The notes under the pieces: generated by a model | Database searches by the model: none | The model's input: only the letters and a program-made list of their open reading frames with translations | What the model was told of the DNA's origin: nothing | DNA from: a bacterium BMS3Bbin02 | GTDB taxonomy: Bacteria > Actinomycetota > Acidimicrobiia > Spongiisociales > UBA5794 | Assembly: GCA_002898115.1 (NCBI GenBank) | Contig: BDTL01000234.1 | Location: 1 to 23,266, forward strand | Direction of reading: 5' to 3' | Length of the DNA stretch: 23,266 nucleotides | Shown: one piece after another, positions 7,415 through 15,905 of the stretch | Layout: the number at the start of each line of letters is the position of its first letter | How positions within the stretch are numbered: position 1 is the first letter of the stretch | Translations under genes and position numbers: made by a program

Positions 7415-8164
7415 TCAGGATCCTTGACGGGCCTGAGCCTCGACAGCCGCCGTCGCTGCCGCCACCGCCTCCTGGTCTCCCAGGTAGCGCGACGTTGACG
7501 CCGTCAACGAGTCGTTGAGTTCGTACACCAACGGGATCCCGGTGGGGATATTCAGACTCGGTATGTCCTCGTCAGAAATCTGATCGAGATGTTTCACCAG
7601 CGAGCGCAGGCTGTTGCCGTGCGCGACAACTATCACCGTCTTGCCGGTTCGCAACTCCGGTACGATGGCGTCGTACCAGTACGGCATCATCCGCTGGATA
7701 ACATCCGCAAGAGACTCTGCCGCCGGTGCAATCTCGGGCGGCATCCATCGATATCGCTCGTCGTTGAGCGGATGACGGCTGTCATCGCGATCAAGCGGCG
7801 GCGGGGGTGTTGCATACGATCTACGCCAGGCATGGACGAGGTCTGCTCCGTGGAGTTCGAGGGTCTTCGCTTTGTTGAGCCCTTGCAGCGCTCCGTAATG
7901 CCTCTCGTTCAGGCGCCACGATTTGTGCACGGGAACCCAGCTTCGTCCGATCTCCGCGAGCGTGAGGTCGAGCGTGTGGATCGCTCGGCGGAGAACCGAT
8001 GTATACGCAACATCGGGCATGATCGCCGCATCAGCTAACAGCTCACCCGCCTCGATACCCTCACGCACGCCCTGATCGGAAAGGGCGACATCAGTCCATC
8101 CTGTAAACACGTTTTCGAGATTCCACACACTCTCGCCGTGACGCAACAGAACAAGTGTGGTCAT
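7415..8164 (-). CDS. gpmA: 2,3-bisphosphoglycerate-dependent phosphoglycerate mutase
   Basis: A 249-residue histidine-phosphatase-superfamily enzyme that interconverts 3- and 2-phosphoglycerate in glycolysis and gluconeogenesis. The phospho-acceptor motif RHGES is at 8-12 with His9, the second catalytic His182 is in VVAHGNSLR, and the family segments FTGWTDVALSDQG (20-32) and LNERHYGALQGLNK (85-98) identify the cofactor-dependent mutase rather than a general phosphatase. Length matches the usual 230-250. The ATG at 8164 overlaps the tpiA stop as ATGA. The C-terminal 20 residues are Ala-rich and poorly conserved in the family. Its place inside the gap-pgk-tpiA-secG cluster gives four consecutive glycolytic steps in one unit. 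Confidence 0.95.
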   Translation of the reverse strand: MTTLVLLRHGESVWNLENVFTGWTDVALSDQGVREGIEAGELLADAAIMPDVAYTSVLRRAIHTLDLTLAEIGRSWVPVHKSWRLNERHYGALQGLNKAKTLELHGADLVHAWRRSYATPPPPLDRDDSRHPLNDERYRWMPPEIAPAAESLADVIQRMMPYWYDAIVPELRTGKTVIVVAHGNSLRSLVKHLDQISDEDIPSLNIPTGIPLVYELNDSLTASTSRYLGDQEAVAAATAAVEAQARQGS

Positions 8165-8925
8165 ACCCAGTACCGAACGATCGAAGCGAAGGTGTCCGGG
8201 TCGAGAGATGCACCACCCACGAGGGCGCCATCAATGTCGCGTTTGGCCATCAACCCTGCGATGTTGCCGGGCTTCACAGACCCTCCGTAGAGAACGCGAA
8301 CATCGTCACCGACCGAGCCGAAGTCATCGATCACCGTTTCGCGGACAAACGTCGCCATAGCTCCGGCATCATCAGCGCTTGCGGTCTTTCCCGTGCCGAT
8401 CGCCCAGATCGGCTCGTATGCAATGACCAGCTTCGAAACCTGGTCAGCGGTCAACCCCTTGAGACCTGCTTGGATCTGGAATCCAACCTTCTCCCGGGTT
8501 GCTCCCGCGTCGTAGTCCTCTGCGGTCTCTCCGACACAGAGAATCGGCGTCATGTCAGCGGCGACAACAGCTTTGACCTTCTTATTGACGTCACTGTCGG
8601 ACTCGGAGAAGATCTGGCGCCGCTCAGAGTGCCCGACGATGACAAACCGGACACTGAGTTTCTTCAACATCGCCGGCGACACCTCGCCGGTGTAGGCGCC
8701 TGACTCCTCCCAATAGCAGTTCTGGGCCCCGAGGTTGATCATGAGCCGGTCGGCCTCAATCACTGTCTGGGTCGATCGGAGCGCGGTGAACGGCGGACAA
8801 ACAACCACATCCACGCGGTCGTGGTCGGCGAACTCGAGCCGTAGACTCAGCTTCTGTACCATCTGGATCGCGTCCAGATGGGTCGCGTGCATCTTCCAAT
8901 TGCCCGCAATGAGACTCTTACGCAT
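8161..8925 (-). CDS. tpiA: Triosephosphate isomerase
   Basis: A 254-residue TIM-barrel enzyme interconverting dihydroxyacetone phosphate and glyceraldehyde 3-phosphate. Substrate-binding Asn9 and Lys11 are in AGNWKMH, the electrophile His99 in IVGHSERR, and the catalytic base Glu171 in AYEPIWAIGTGK, which also begins the mobile loop 6. The phosphate-binding segments YGGSVKPGN and DGALVGGASL are intact. The ATG at 8925 overlaps the pgk stop by 8 nt (ATGCGTAA). A much longer open frame extends upstream to 9429, but that part only shadows pgk. The 3' end overlaps the mutase start by 4 nt. Confidence 0.97.
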   Translation of the reverse strand: MRKSLIAGNWKMHATHLDAIQMVQKLSLRLEFADHDRVDVVVCPPFTALRSTQTVIEADRLMINLGAQNCYWEESGAYTGEVSPAMLKKLSVRFVIVGHSERRQIFSESDSDVNKKVKAVVAADMTPILCVGETAEDYDAGATREKVGFQIQAGLKGLTADQVSKLVIAYEPIWAIGTGKTASADDAGAMATFVRETVIDDFGSVGDDVRVLYGGSVKPGNIAGLMAKRDIDGALVGGASLDPDTFASIVRYWV

Positions 8926-10102
8926 TGTTACTCCACTGCTCAAGTGCTGCGATTCCCGGCAGCACCTTGCCCTCAAGGTACTGCAATCCCGCTCCTCCGC
9001 CGCTCGATACATGCGACGCATCCTTCTCGCGACCCAACATCCTGATAGCGGCCACCGAGTCGCCACCCCCGACAACGGTGAAACCGTTGCACGAAGCGAC
9101 CGCATCTGCCACCCCTGCCGTCCCCGCGCGAAACGCCTCCCACTCGAATACACCCATTGGTCCGTTCCAGAACACCCGCTCCGCCGCAACGATGACATTG
9201 GAAAACTGTGCGGTCGCGTCAGGTCCGATGTCGAGTCCCATGGTGTGCTCGGGAATAGCAGTTCCCGGGGCGAGATCGTTTGACGCGTCTTCGGTAAATG
9301 AGTCAGCAACGACGAAGTCGGCCGGGAGCAGGATCTTTCCCCCGTCCTGACCCTGGAGAAGATCGCGTACTTCGTCGAGCATCGGCTCCTCCACCAGGGA
9401 GTCGCCGACCTCATACCCGGATGCCGCAAGGAGAGTGAAACACATCCCGCCGCCTACGAGCATCATGTCGACCTTGGGGAGTAGGTTCTTCATGACAGCA
9501 AGCTTGTCGGACACCTTAGCTCCCCCGAGCACGACAACATATGGATGGTCCGAATCGTGCAGAAGCTCCTGGAATGCCACGATTTCTGCCTCCAGCAAGA
9601 GACCGGCCGCTGATCGTAACCGCCGTGCAACTCCAACATTCGATGCATGGGCGCGATGCGCCGTACCAAACGCATCGTTCACAAACACCTCTCCGAGTTC
9701 AGCGAACGCCGCAGCAAGCACTTCGTCGTTGGTGACCTCTCCGTGCTCGAATCGTGTGTTCTCAAGAACCACGACCGCGTCATGACCGGACTCCGCAATA
9801 GCTCGCTTAACCTCCGGTCCCACAACCGCTGACGTCGCGACGACAGGAAAATTCCCAAGCTCGCCAAGCCGAGCAGCAACAGGTGCCATTGAAAGGCTCT
9901 CGTCATAACCCCGGGGTCTTCCGAGGTGGCTGCACACCACGACCTTGGCACGACGATCGCGAAGTACCTGAATCGTCGGAAGACTTGCCTGGATACGAAA
10001 GTCGTCAGTAATTGTGCCGCTGCTCAACGGCACGTTCAGATCAGATCGAACCAGCACGGTCCTGTCGGACACGTCGAGATCGTCAAGCGTCGGAAGTGTC
10101 AC
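8918..10102 (-). CDS. pgk: Phosphoglycerate kinase
   Basis: A 394-residue cytoplasmic enzyme that transfers phosphate from 1,3-bisphosphoglycerate to ADP. The N-domain substrate motif VRSDLNVPL (18-26), SHLGRPRG (about 57-64), the linker segment GGAKVSDKL, the nucleotide-domain GPMGVFEW and the C-terminal SSGGGAGLQYLEGK are all present. Length equals the family norm of about 395-400. The GTG at 10102 has TGAGG 6 nt upstream and lies 8 nt after the gap stop, so gap and pgk should share a transcript. The 3' end overlaps tpiA. Nothing is missing from the active site. Confidence 0.97.
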   Translation of the reverse strand: MTLPTLDDLDVSDRTVLVRSDLNVPLSSGTITDDFRIQASLPTIQVLRDRRAKVVVCSHLGRPRGYDESLSMAPVAARLGELGNFPVVATSAVVGPEVKRAIAESGHDAVVVLENTRFEHGEVTNDEVLAAAFAELGEVFVNDAFGTAHRAHASNVGVARRLRSAAGLLLEAEIVAFQELLHDSDHPYVVVLGGAKVSDKLAVMKNLLPKVDMMLVGGGMCFTLLAASGYEVGDSLVEEPMLDEVRDLLQGQDGGKILLPADFVVADSFTEDASNDLAPGTAIPEHTMGLDIGPDATAQFSNVIVAAERVFWNGPMGVFEWEAFRAGTAGVADAVASCNGFTVVGGGDSVAAIRMLGREKDASHVSSGGGAGLQYLEGKVLPGIAALEQWSNNA

Positions 10103-10110
10103 CCGGTACC

Positions 10111-11100
10111 TCAGCCCAGACGACCAACAAGATCAACGAGACGGCTCGAATAACCCCACTCATTGTCGTACCACCCGAAGACTTTCACCATCTTGTCGTT
10201 CACCATCGTGAACTCCGAATCGAAGATCACCGATGCAGGGTCACCGATAACGTCCGATGACACGATTGGATCTTCCGTGTACCGGATAATCCCCGCGTAC
10301 GCTCCGTTACCGGCGGCTTCGAACGCCGCGTTGACGGCATCGACGGTGACATCTTGCTCAACGGTGACGACTAGGTCCGTGATCGAACCGTCAACGACAG
10401 GCACCCGGAGCGCCTTCGCCTCGAATCGACCGGCAAGCTCGGGGAGTACCTTCCCGACTGCGACGGCGGCGCCGGTCGACGTCGGAATGATATTCGCGGC
10501 CGCGGCGCGGCCACGGCGCGCATCCGGGTGTGGGAGATCGAGAATCTTCTGGTCGTTCGTGTACGCGTGCACCGTGGTGAACATGCCCTGGACGATTGAG
10601 AAGTTCTCATGCAACACCTTCACCATCGGACCGACGCAGTTTGTCGTACAGGAGGCGTTCGAAATGATCTTGTGCGCGGCGGGATCCAGCCCTGCATCGT
10701 TCACACCCAGGACGACCGTGTAATCGGGATCGCCGACCGGAGCGGAAACGATCACATGGTTCGCACCGGCAGTGCGGTGTTTGGATGCTGTCGCATGTGT
10801 GCGAAAGACACCTGTGGACTCAATCACGACATCCACACCGAGGTCTCCCCATGGGAGGTTCTCCGGATCACGTTCCGCAAACACTTTGAACGAATCTCCG
10901 TCGACATCGAGGCCGTCGTCAGTCGTCGTGACGGAGCCGCCAAACTTACCATGCACCGTGTCGTGCTGGAGGAGATATGCCAACGTCTTTGCGTCGGTGA
11001 GATCGTTCACCGCCACCACATCGATATCGGCACCTGACTTGATTGCTGACCGGAAGAAGTTCCTTCCGATCCGGCCGAAGCCGTTGATCGCTACCTTCAT
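10111..11100 (-). CDS. gap: Glyceraldehyde-3-phosphate dehydrogenase, type I
   Basis: A 329-residue enzyme oxidising glyceraldehyde 3-phosphate to 1,3-bisphosphoglycerate. The Rossmann start INGFGRIGRN (5-14) and the segment NDLTD (32-36) indicate a type I, probably NAD-preferring, GapA-like enzyme. The catalytic Cys151 is in SNASCTTNC and the partner His178 in TVHAYTNDQ. The C-terminal WYDNEWGYSSR is canonical. The ATG at 11100 has GAAAGGG 4-5 nt upstream. The gene starts only 24 nt after yvcK, where many relatives carry whiA. Confidence 0.97.
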   Translation of the reverse strand: MKVAINGFGRIGRNFFRSAIKSGADIDVVAVNDLTDAKTLAYLLQHDTVHGKFGGSVTTTDDGLDVDGDSFKVFAERDPENLPWGDLGVDVVIESTGVFRTHATASKHRTAGANHVIVSAPVGDPDYTVVLGVNDAGLDPAAHKIISNASCTTNCVGPMVKVLHENFSIVQGMFTTVHAYTNDQKILDLPHPDARRGRAAAANIIPTSTGAAVAVGKVLPELAGRFEAKALRVPVVDGSITDLVVTVEQDVTVDAVNAAFEAAGNGAYAGIIRYTEDPIVSSDVIGDPASVIFDSEFTMVNDKMVKVFGWYDNEWGYSSRLVDLVGRLG

Positions 11101-11124
11101 GACACCCTTTCATGGTGCTTGTTG

Positions 11125-12102
11125 TTACAGATATGTGACGAGCTTGCTCAGCACATTGCCGAGCTTCACTGCATCATGTTGCGGCCAAGCCGTAGATGTG
11201 TCCACGATGTCCTCAAGAACAACGTGGACACCAAACGTCTCCAGAATGCTGACGTCCACCTCAAGTGCGGTATGGGGTACGGGAACCTCAATCCGCGCAT
11301 TGTGGGCGACGATAGCATTCGGTGGGCGGACGCCGGCCAGCCGAAGCAGCGCCGCGAGATGATCGGCCGCGTCCATCCCCAGCGTCTCGCCATCCTGCGT
11401 GTAGAGGTTGGCAATGTAGACGACCGACGCCTTTGAGTCGTCGATTGCCTTGACTATTCCCGGCACAGCAAGCGTAGCAATCGTTGAGGTAAACAGGCTT
11501 CCCGGTCCCAGCACAATCTGATCGGCTGCTGCAATGGCTGCCAAGGCACGCGGATTCGCAGGCGTCACAGGCGTGACCCGGATCTCATCAAAGGGACCGG
11601 CGGCTCTCGTTATCGCTGCCTGACCACTGATCTCCTCGCTACCGCGCCTCGCGGTGAGAATGAGACGGTTCGCACAAACGGGTATCACCTCACCCGCAGC
11701 GCCAAGCAAACGCTGGGCAGCACGCAACGCACCCTCGAACTCACCCTCAATGTCCGCGAGCGAGGCGAGGATCAAGTTGCCGAGCGAATGCCCGCCAACG
11801 TCGCCGGCGTCAAAGCGGTATTCGAACAACCTTCGCCACACTGTCTCGTCGGGACTCATTGCGATAAGGCACTTACGGATGTCTCCCGGGGGTGGGATAT
11901 CGAGAGCAGGAGCTAGTCGACCCGACGACCCTCCATCATCAGCAACCGTCACAACAGCCGACAGTGTCCCCGCATACCCGACTGCGCCACGCAGGACCTG
12001 TGCCATGCCGTGACCTCCGCCGATGGCAACAACGCGCGGACGGGTTGGGTCGTTCTCGAAGGCTGCGAGCATCAATTCCTCATCAACATCAAGCTCTCTC
12101 AT
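11125..12102 (-). CDS. yvcK: YvcK/CofD-like gluconeogenesis factor
   Basis: A 325-residue protein of the YvcK branch of the CofD-like superfamily. In Bacillus and mycobacteria (CuvA) relatives bind UDP-sugars and are needed for growth on gluconeogenic carbon sources and for normal cell shape. The nucleotide-sugar loop AIGGGHGMAQVLRG, the segment TVADDGGSSGRL and the signature PPPGDIRKCL identify the family, as does LGPGSLFTSTIATL in the second half. The ATG at 12102 overlaps the rapZ stop as ATGA. An upstream extension to 12216 would overlap rapZ deeply and is rejected. Role in this organism is inferred from family and from the adjacent gap-pgk-tpiA genes. Confidence 0.94.
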   Translation of the reverse strand: MRELDVDEELMLAAFENDPTRPRVVAIGGGHGMAQVLRGAVGYAGTLSAVVTVADDGGSSGRLAPALDIPPPGDIRKCLIAMSPDETVWRRLFEYRFDAGDVGGHSLGNLILASLADIEGEFEGALRAAQRLLGAAGEVIPVCANRLILTARRGSEEISGQAAITRAAGPFDEIRVTPVTPANPRALAAIAAADQIVLGPGSLFTSTIATLAVPGIVKAIDDSKASVVYIANLYTQDGETLGMDAADHLAALLRLAGVRPPNAIVAHNARIEVPVPHTALEVDVSILETFGVHVVLEDIVDTSTAWPQHDAVKLGNVLSKLVTYL

Positions 12103-12968
12103 AAGGCAGTCACCGCGATGTCGCGATGTCGCACCGTGGTCAGCCTGCCGCTGCCGGTCAGGCGTTCTCCAATCGCCTCTACCATGGCCACTGAGCGGTG
12201 TCTCCCGCCGGTACACCCGATACCAATGGTCAGGTAGAGCTTTCCCTCAGCTTCGTAACGAGGGATGAGGAAATCCAACATCTCGACTGCCAGCTCGAGA
12301 AACTCGGTCGCGTCGGCGTTTGAAAACACATAGTCGGACACCGCGCCATCGCGGCCAGTGAGTTCGCGCAGTCCGTCGACCCAGTGCGGGTTCGGGAGAA
12401 ACCGTACGTCGAAAAGCACATCGACCACGCTGGGTGTTCCATGCTTGAACCCGAACGAAATAACCTCAATCTGCAATCGTTGACTTGGAGTGAACTCCTC
12501 GAAAGCAGCATCAACCTTGCGACGCAGTTCGTGAACGTTGAGTTCGGAAGTGTCGATCACAATATCGGATTCACCGCGTATCGAGGCGAGCATCGCACGC
12601 TCGGTCGCGATCTTCTCGGACAGTGGACCACCCTCCACGGGATGACGACGTCTAGTTTCTTCGAATCGACGAATCAGCACCGCGTCGGTGGCATCAAGAA
12701 AGAGCACCGTTACGCGTATCCCATTGCCGCGCAGAGTGTTGAGCGCAGACTCCAGATCCTCAGCCGTGAGACCACCGCGACTGTCAACGACAATCGCGAT
12801 GCGTCCTCGATCGCTGTTCGGGCCGCCCAGACTGTCAACCACTGCCGGAACGAGATCTGCGGGCAAGTTGTCGACGACGAAAAAACCGGAATCCTCCAGT
12901 GCGTTGGCGGCCTGAGAACGCCCGGCGCCGGAGAGACCGGTGAGGATGATGACATGAAGCCGAGGCAT
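12099..12968 (-). CDS. rapZ: RNase adapter / nucleotide-binding protein RapZ (YvcJ)
   Basis: A 289-residue P-loop protein of the RapZ/YvcJ family. The N-terminal Walker-like loop is GLSGAGRS at 11-18, with Arg where many families have Lys, as I recall for actinobacterial homologues. VVDNLPADLV follows at about 30, and the C-terminal signature IGIGCTGGRHRSV is conserved. In E. coli RapZ senses glucosamine-6-phosphate and presents a small RNA to RNase E. In Gram-positives YvcJ has nucleotide-hydrolysing activity and a less clear role. I chose the ATG at 12968, with AAGGGA 5 nt upstream, over a TTG at 13028 that overlaps uvrC. The gene lies 56 nt after uvrC and is coupled to yvcK. Confidence 0.94.
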   Translation of the reverse strand: MPRLHVIILTGLSGAGRSQAANALEDSGFFVVDNLPADLVPAVVDSLGGPNSDRGRIAIVVDSRGGLTAEDLESALNTLRGNGIRVTVLFLDATDAVLIRRFEETRRRHPVEGGPLSEKIATERAMLASIRGESDIVIDTSELNVHELRRKVDAAFEEFTPSQRLQIEVISFGFKHGTPSVVDVLFDVRFLPNPHWVDGLRELTGRDGAVSDYVFSNADATEFLELAVEMLDFLIPRYEAEGKLYLTIGIGCTGGRHRSVAMVEAIGERLTGSGRLTTVRHRDIAVTAL

Positions 12969-13024
12969 GGTGTCCCTTCGAGTAGTCCCCCAAGTGTCGT
13001 CGAACTTCTCGCGCCGGGCAAGGT

Positions 13025-14878
13025 TCAACGTGGTGGTCCTTGGGCGGTGTGGAGTTGATCGAACAGATCACGCGCAACGGTAGCCGGAACCACCTCGGCA
13101 AGCTGATCGACGGTTGCGTTTCGCATACGTTTGAGCGAGCCGAACGCACGCAACAGATCCTTGCGACGTTTCACTCCTATGCCCGGAACGCCGTCGAGCA
13201 GCGAATCGACCATGCCCTTTCCTCGAATGGTGCGATGGTACGTGATTGCGAATCGGTGAGCCTCGTCACGCACCCGCTGGAGCAGATACAGCGCCTCGTC
13301 GCGTCGCGGTATCTGGAGGGGTTCGGATCGCCCGGGGAAATAGACTTCCTCAAGACGTTTCGCAAGTCCGATCACCGGGATGGAGAGCCCGAGTTCGTCG
13401 AGTACCTTCACCGCTCGGCCGAGTTGGCCCGGTCCCCCATCTATGACGATCAACGACGGCGGATACGAAAACTTTGCTCCTTCCTCTCTCGGGGCGTCCC
13501 GCTGCGCTAGGTAGGCAACGAATCGTCTGCGTAACACCTCTTCCATCGACGCAAAGTCGTCCTGGCCATCGATGGTCTTGATCTTGAATCTCCGGTACTG
13601 GTTCTTCTTTGGCAGGCCATCCTCGAACACCACCATCGACGCAACGGTGAAGGTGCCCTGGATCGTGGAGATGTCGTAACACTCGATTCGCAGCGGTGGC
13701 TGGGGAAGTTCGAGATGCTCCTCGAGTCCACGCAGTGCTTTGGCGCGGGCATTGTGATCGCTGCTGCGTCGCAGACGATGGCGCGAGAACTCCTCGCGGG
13801 CGTTCGCCGATCCCGTCTCCATGATCCGTCGCTTCGCACCGCGTTGAGGCACCTTGAGCCGAACCGGTCCGCCGCGGCGCTGACTGAGCCAGGTCCTCCA
13901 AAGATCAACGTTGTCGGGTTCGATCGGCAGCAGTACTTCTGCCGGAGGTTTGTCATCCGCATACACCCGTTCAAGAAGCACTCCCATCATCTCTTGATCA
14001 GTGACATCTTCGACCTTGTCGAGAATGACCCGCTTCCTGCCACGAACCCGCCCCAACCGCACGTGGAGCACCACGACACTCGCCTCTAGCTCATCCTGGT
14101 CGATGGCGATAACATCGAAAGTTTCTCGTCGCTGGGTCACAAGTTCTTGCTTCTCAAGTACCCGTTCGACTGCGCCGCGCTGGTCGCGCAGGCGTGCGGC
14201 GCGCTCATATTTCTGCGCGGCGGCGGCCTGTTCCATCTCGGTGGTGAGATTCGCGAGCAGCTCAGTGTCGTGACCCTGGAGGAACCGCGCCATCCCCTCT
14301 ACATACGTTTCATACTGCTCCGGTGTGACCTCACCGACACAGGGGCCGCTGCATCGGTCGATGTGAAAGTCAAGACACGGAGAGCCGAGCGAACGGTGAT
14401 TGTCGAATTTCGAGTCCTTGCACGTTCGTATTGGAAACGTGCGCAACAGCAGATCGAGCGTTCCTCGAATCGCATACGCATGAGCGTACGGTCCGAAATA
14501 CTGCACACCGCTACGACGCCTGCCCCGCATGACCTTGGCTTTGGGCCATTCCTCATCGCGCGTGAGTGCCAGGTAAGGAAACGACTTGTCGTCGACGAGC
14601 CGAATGTTGAACCGGGGACGATGCTCCTTGATGAGCGCGTACTCCAACATCAACGCTTCAACCTCGTTGGTGGTCACAATCCAATCGAGATCAGCAGCCG
14701 CCGAGACCATCGCGTAGGTTCGCGGGTGGAGATCTTTGCCGAAGTAGTTGGAGAGCCTCTTCCTCAGCGACTTAGCCTTGCCTACATAGAGCGGCTGCTG
14801 GTTGCCGTCACGGAAGATGTACGCACCGGGCGAGTCAGGGATTGAGGACGAGACCGGACGTTGCACCATGGGTCCCAT
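13025..14878 (-). CDS. uvrC: Excinuclease ABC subunit C
   Basis: A 617-residue dual nuclease that cuts both sides of a DNA lesion in nucleotide excision repair. The N-terminal GIY-YIG domain makes the 3' cut (GAYIF, then LYVGKAKSLRKRL, about 19-45). A UVR motif that contacts UvrB lies around 195-245. The middle and C-terminal RNase H-like domain makes the 5' cut (IECYDISTIQG; VIDGGPGQLGRA). A tandem helix-hairpin-helix closes the protein (VPGIGVKRRKDLLRAFG onward). Length is typical. In-frame starts are GTG 14899, ATG 14878 and ATG 14869; I prefer 14878, with AAGG about 8 nt ahead. The start is therefore uncertain by up to ten residues. Confidence 0.95.
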   Translation of the reverse strand: MGPMVQRPVSSSIPDSPGAYIFRDGNQQPLYVGKAKSLRKRLSNYFGKDLHPRTYAMVSAAADLDWIVTTNEVEALMLEYALIKEHRPRFNIRLVDDKSFPYLALTRDEEWPKAKVMRGRRRSGVQYFGPYAHAYAIRGTLDLLLRTFPIRTCKDSKFDNHRSLGSPCLDFHIDRCSGPCVGEVTPEQYETYVEGMARFLQGHDTELLANLTTEMEQAAAAQKYERAARLRDQRGAVERVLEKQELVTQRRETFDVIAIDQDELEASVVVLHVRLGRVRGRKRVILDKVEDVTDQEMMGVLLERVYADDKPPAEVLLPIEPDNVDLWRTWLSQRRGGPVRLKVPQRGAKRRIMETGSANAREEFSRHRLRRSSDHNARAKALRGLEEHLELPQPPLRIECYDISTIQGTFTVASMVVFEDGLPKKNQYRRFKIKTIDGQDDFASMEEVLRRRFVAYLAQRDAPREEGAKFSYPPSLIVIDGGPGQLGRAVKVLDELGLSIPVIGLAKRLEEVYFPGRSEPLQIPRRDEALYLLQRVRDEAHRFAITYHRTIRGKGMVDSLLDGVPGIGVKRRKDLLRAFGSLKRMRNATVDQLAEVVPATVARDLFDQLHTAQGPPR

Positions 14879-14917
14879 GGTAGATACCTTGTCTGACACA
14901 CAAGGCGTTGTGAAACG

Positions 14918-15157
14918 TTAGGTAAGCGTTCGCCGACGGGCCGCTTCGAAGATTGAATCGACCGGGTTCTCGTCCGAAATGCTCACCAGTGCGCGACTGC
15001 GGATCTCGTCCAGATCCGACGGAAGCATCCAATCAGGCACCGCAGCGTAGATTTCTAACTCGGGCAGCGCGTCTCGAACGGCGCCCATCGACGGTGCTTC
15101 AACGAGGCCCCACACGCGACCGGCGCCGTACTCGTACGCAACAAGATGTTCGTTCAT
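14918..15157 (-). CDS. Small conserved-looking protein of unknown function
   Basis: A 79-residue soluble acidic protein with no signal peptide, membrane segment or Cys. It reads as one compact alpha/beta unit: a Tyr-rich opening strand (LVAYEYGAGRVWGLV), a helix-like SMGAVRDALPELEI, then AAVPDWMLPSDLDEIRSRAL and a basic tail. The ATG at 15157 has GGGAG about 8 nt upstream; an in-frame ATG at 15184 lacks a ribosome site. It sits 39 nt before uvrC and 52 nt after the broken methyltransferase gene, all co-directional. It resembles short unnamed proteins I loosely recall from other actinobacteria, but I cannot assign a family or function. Confidence 0.7.
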   Translation of the reverse strand: MNEHLVAYEYGAGRVWGLVEAPSMGAVRDALPELEIYAAVPDWMLPSDLDEIRSRALVSISDENPVDSIFEAARRRTLT

Positions 15158-15209
15158 ACTGAATCTCCCAGGACGGTTGCTCATTCATCGGCACAGTCCC
15201 GGGAAATCT

Positions 15210-15905
15210 TTATACCGCGCTATGCCACCGGAACCCGACAAGCCGCGGGAAATGCTGTTGACCCGCAAGGGTCGGGTCACGCCGCACGGCCTCTTGACCA
15301 AGACCTCGCTCAACCATTCGATCCAACATCCACCCCCTCGCCGCCGCGGCTGTCAGGAGATCGCCGAGCGGGCGGTGGTGAAAGACCATCGTTGCCGGAC
15401 CTGCCGGCTCATGCGAACGCGATCGCTCAAAGTACGGGCCCCAGCGCCAGAGATACTCTCCGTCACTCATGTCGTAGATTGGACCCGCGCCCGGTGCCGT
15501 ATATGCAGGATGATTAGACACGACGACAAACCACCCTCCCCGGCGCACCACACGAGCAGCTTCGTCGAACAGCGCCTCCAGGTCCTCGACGTGCTCAATC
15601 ACCATGACTGCGAACGCTCCGGCCACGGACTCGTCGCGGATCGCTCCGAGGTCGGGAAGTCAAGCCTGCACAACCGGGATCACCCTGTTGGCTGATCGCA
15701 ACAAGACATGTGACGAGTCGATACCGACAACGGTCCCCCCGACCGAGCGTGCCCCCTGACCCTCCCCGCAGCCGAGATCCAGAACGACACCCGCAGGCAT
15801 CGATCCGACCAGATCACCGAGAAGGGGGAGGACGTCCTCGCGGTAGGCGGGATCTGTGACTATTTCCAACTCCCACCACGACGCAAGGGAATCCCAGTTT
15901 GTCAC
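15210..15905 (-). pseudogene. SAM-dependent methyltransferase gene interrupted by in-frame TGA
   Basis: The frame encodes a class I (Methyltransf_11-like) methyltransferase of about 231 codons. It has motif I VVLDLGCGEGQG (about 40-51), post-I VGIDSSHVLLRSA, then the AdoMet-fold core VAGAFAVMVIEHVEDL and RVVRRGGWFVVVSNHP. A single TGA at 15662-15660 (codon 82) splits it into an 81-residue N-part carrying motif I and a C-part of about 149 codons. Both halves are in the same frame, so no frameshift is needed. The stop lies where the family has the acidic residue of motif II (VVQA-[stop]-LPDL). The GTG at 15905 overlaps the upstream membrane-protein stop as GTGA. A restart at GTG 15626 would lack the cofactor site. 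It may be a young pseudogene, a sequencing or assembly error, or a read-through site. Confidence 0.8.

Noticed and set aside
8926..9429. N-terminal extension of tpiA upstream of its ATG
   Set aside because: The extension has no similarity to triosephosphate isomerase and lies wholly inside pgk in another frame. The family N-terminus begins exactly at 8925.
15660..15662. Selenocysteine or a reassigned TGA code as the explanation of the in-frame TGA
   Set aside because: TGA is the normal stop in at least eight genes here (gpmA, tpiA, gap, rapZ, uvrC, oppD-like and both GT87-like genes). No methyltransferase of this type is known to use selenocysteine, and I saw no clear stem-loop just after the codon.
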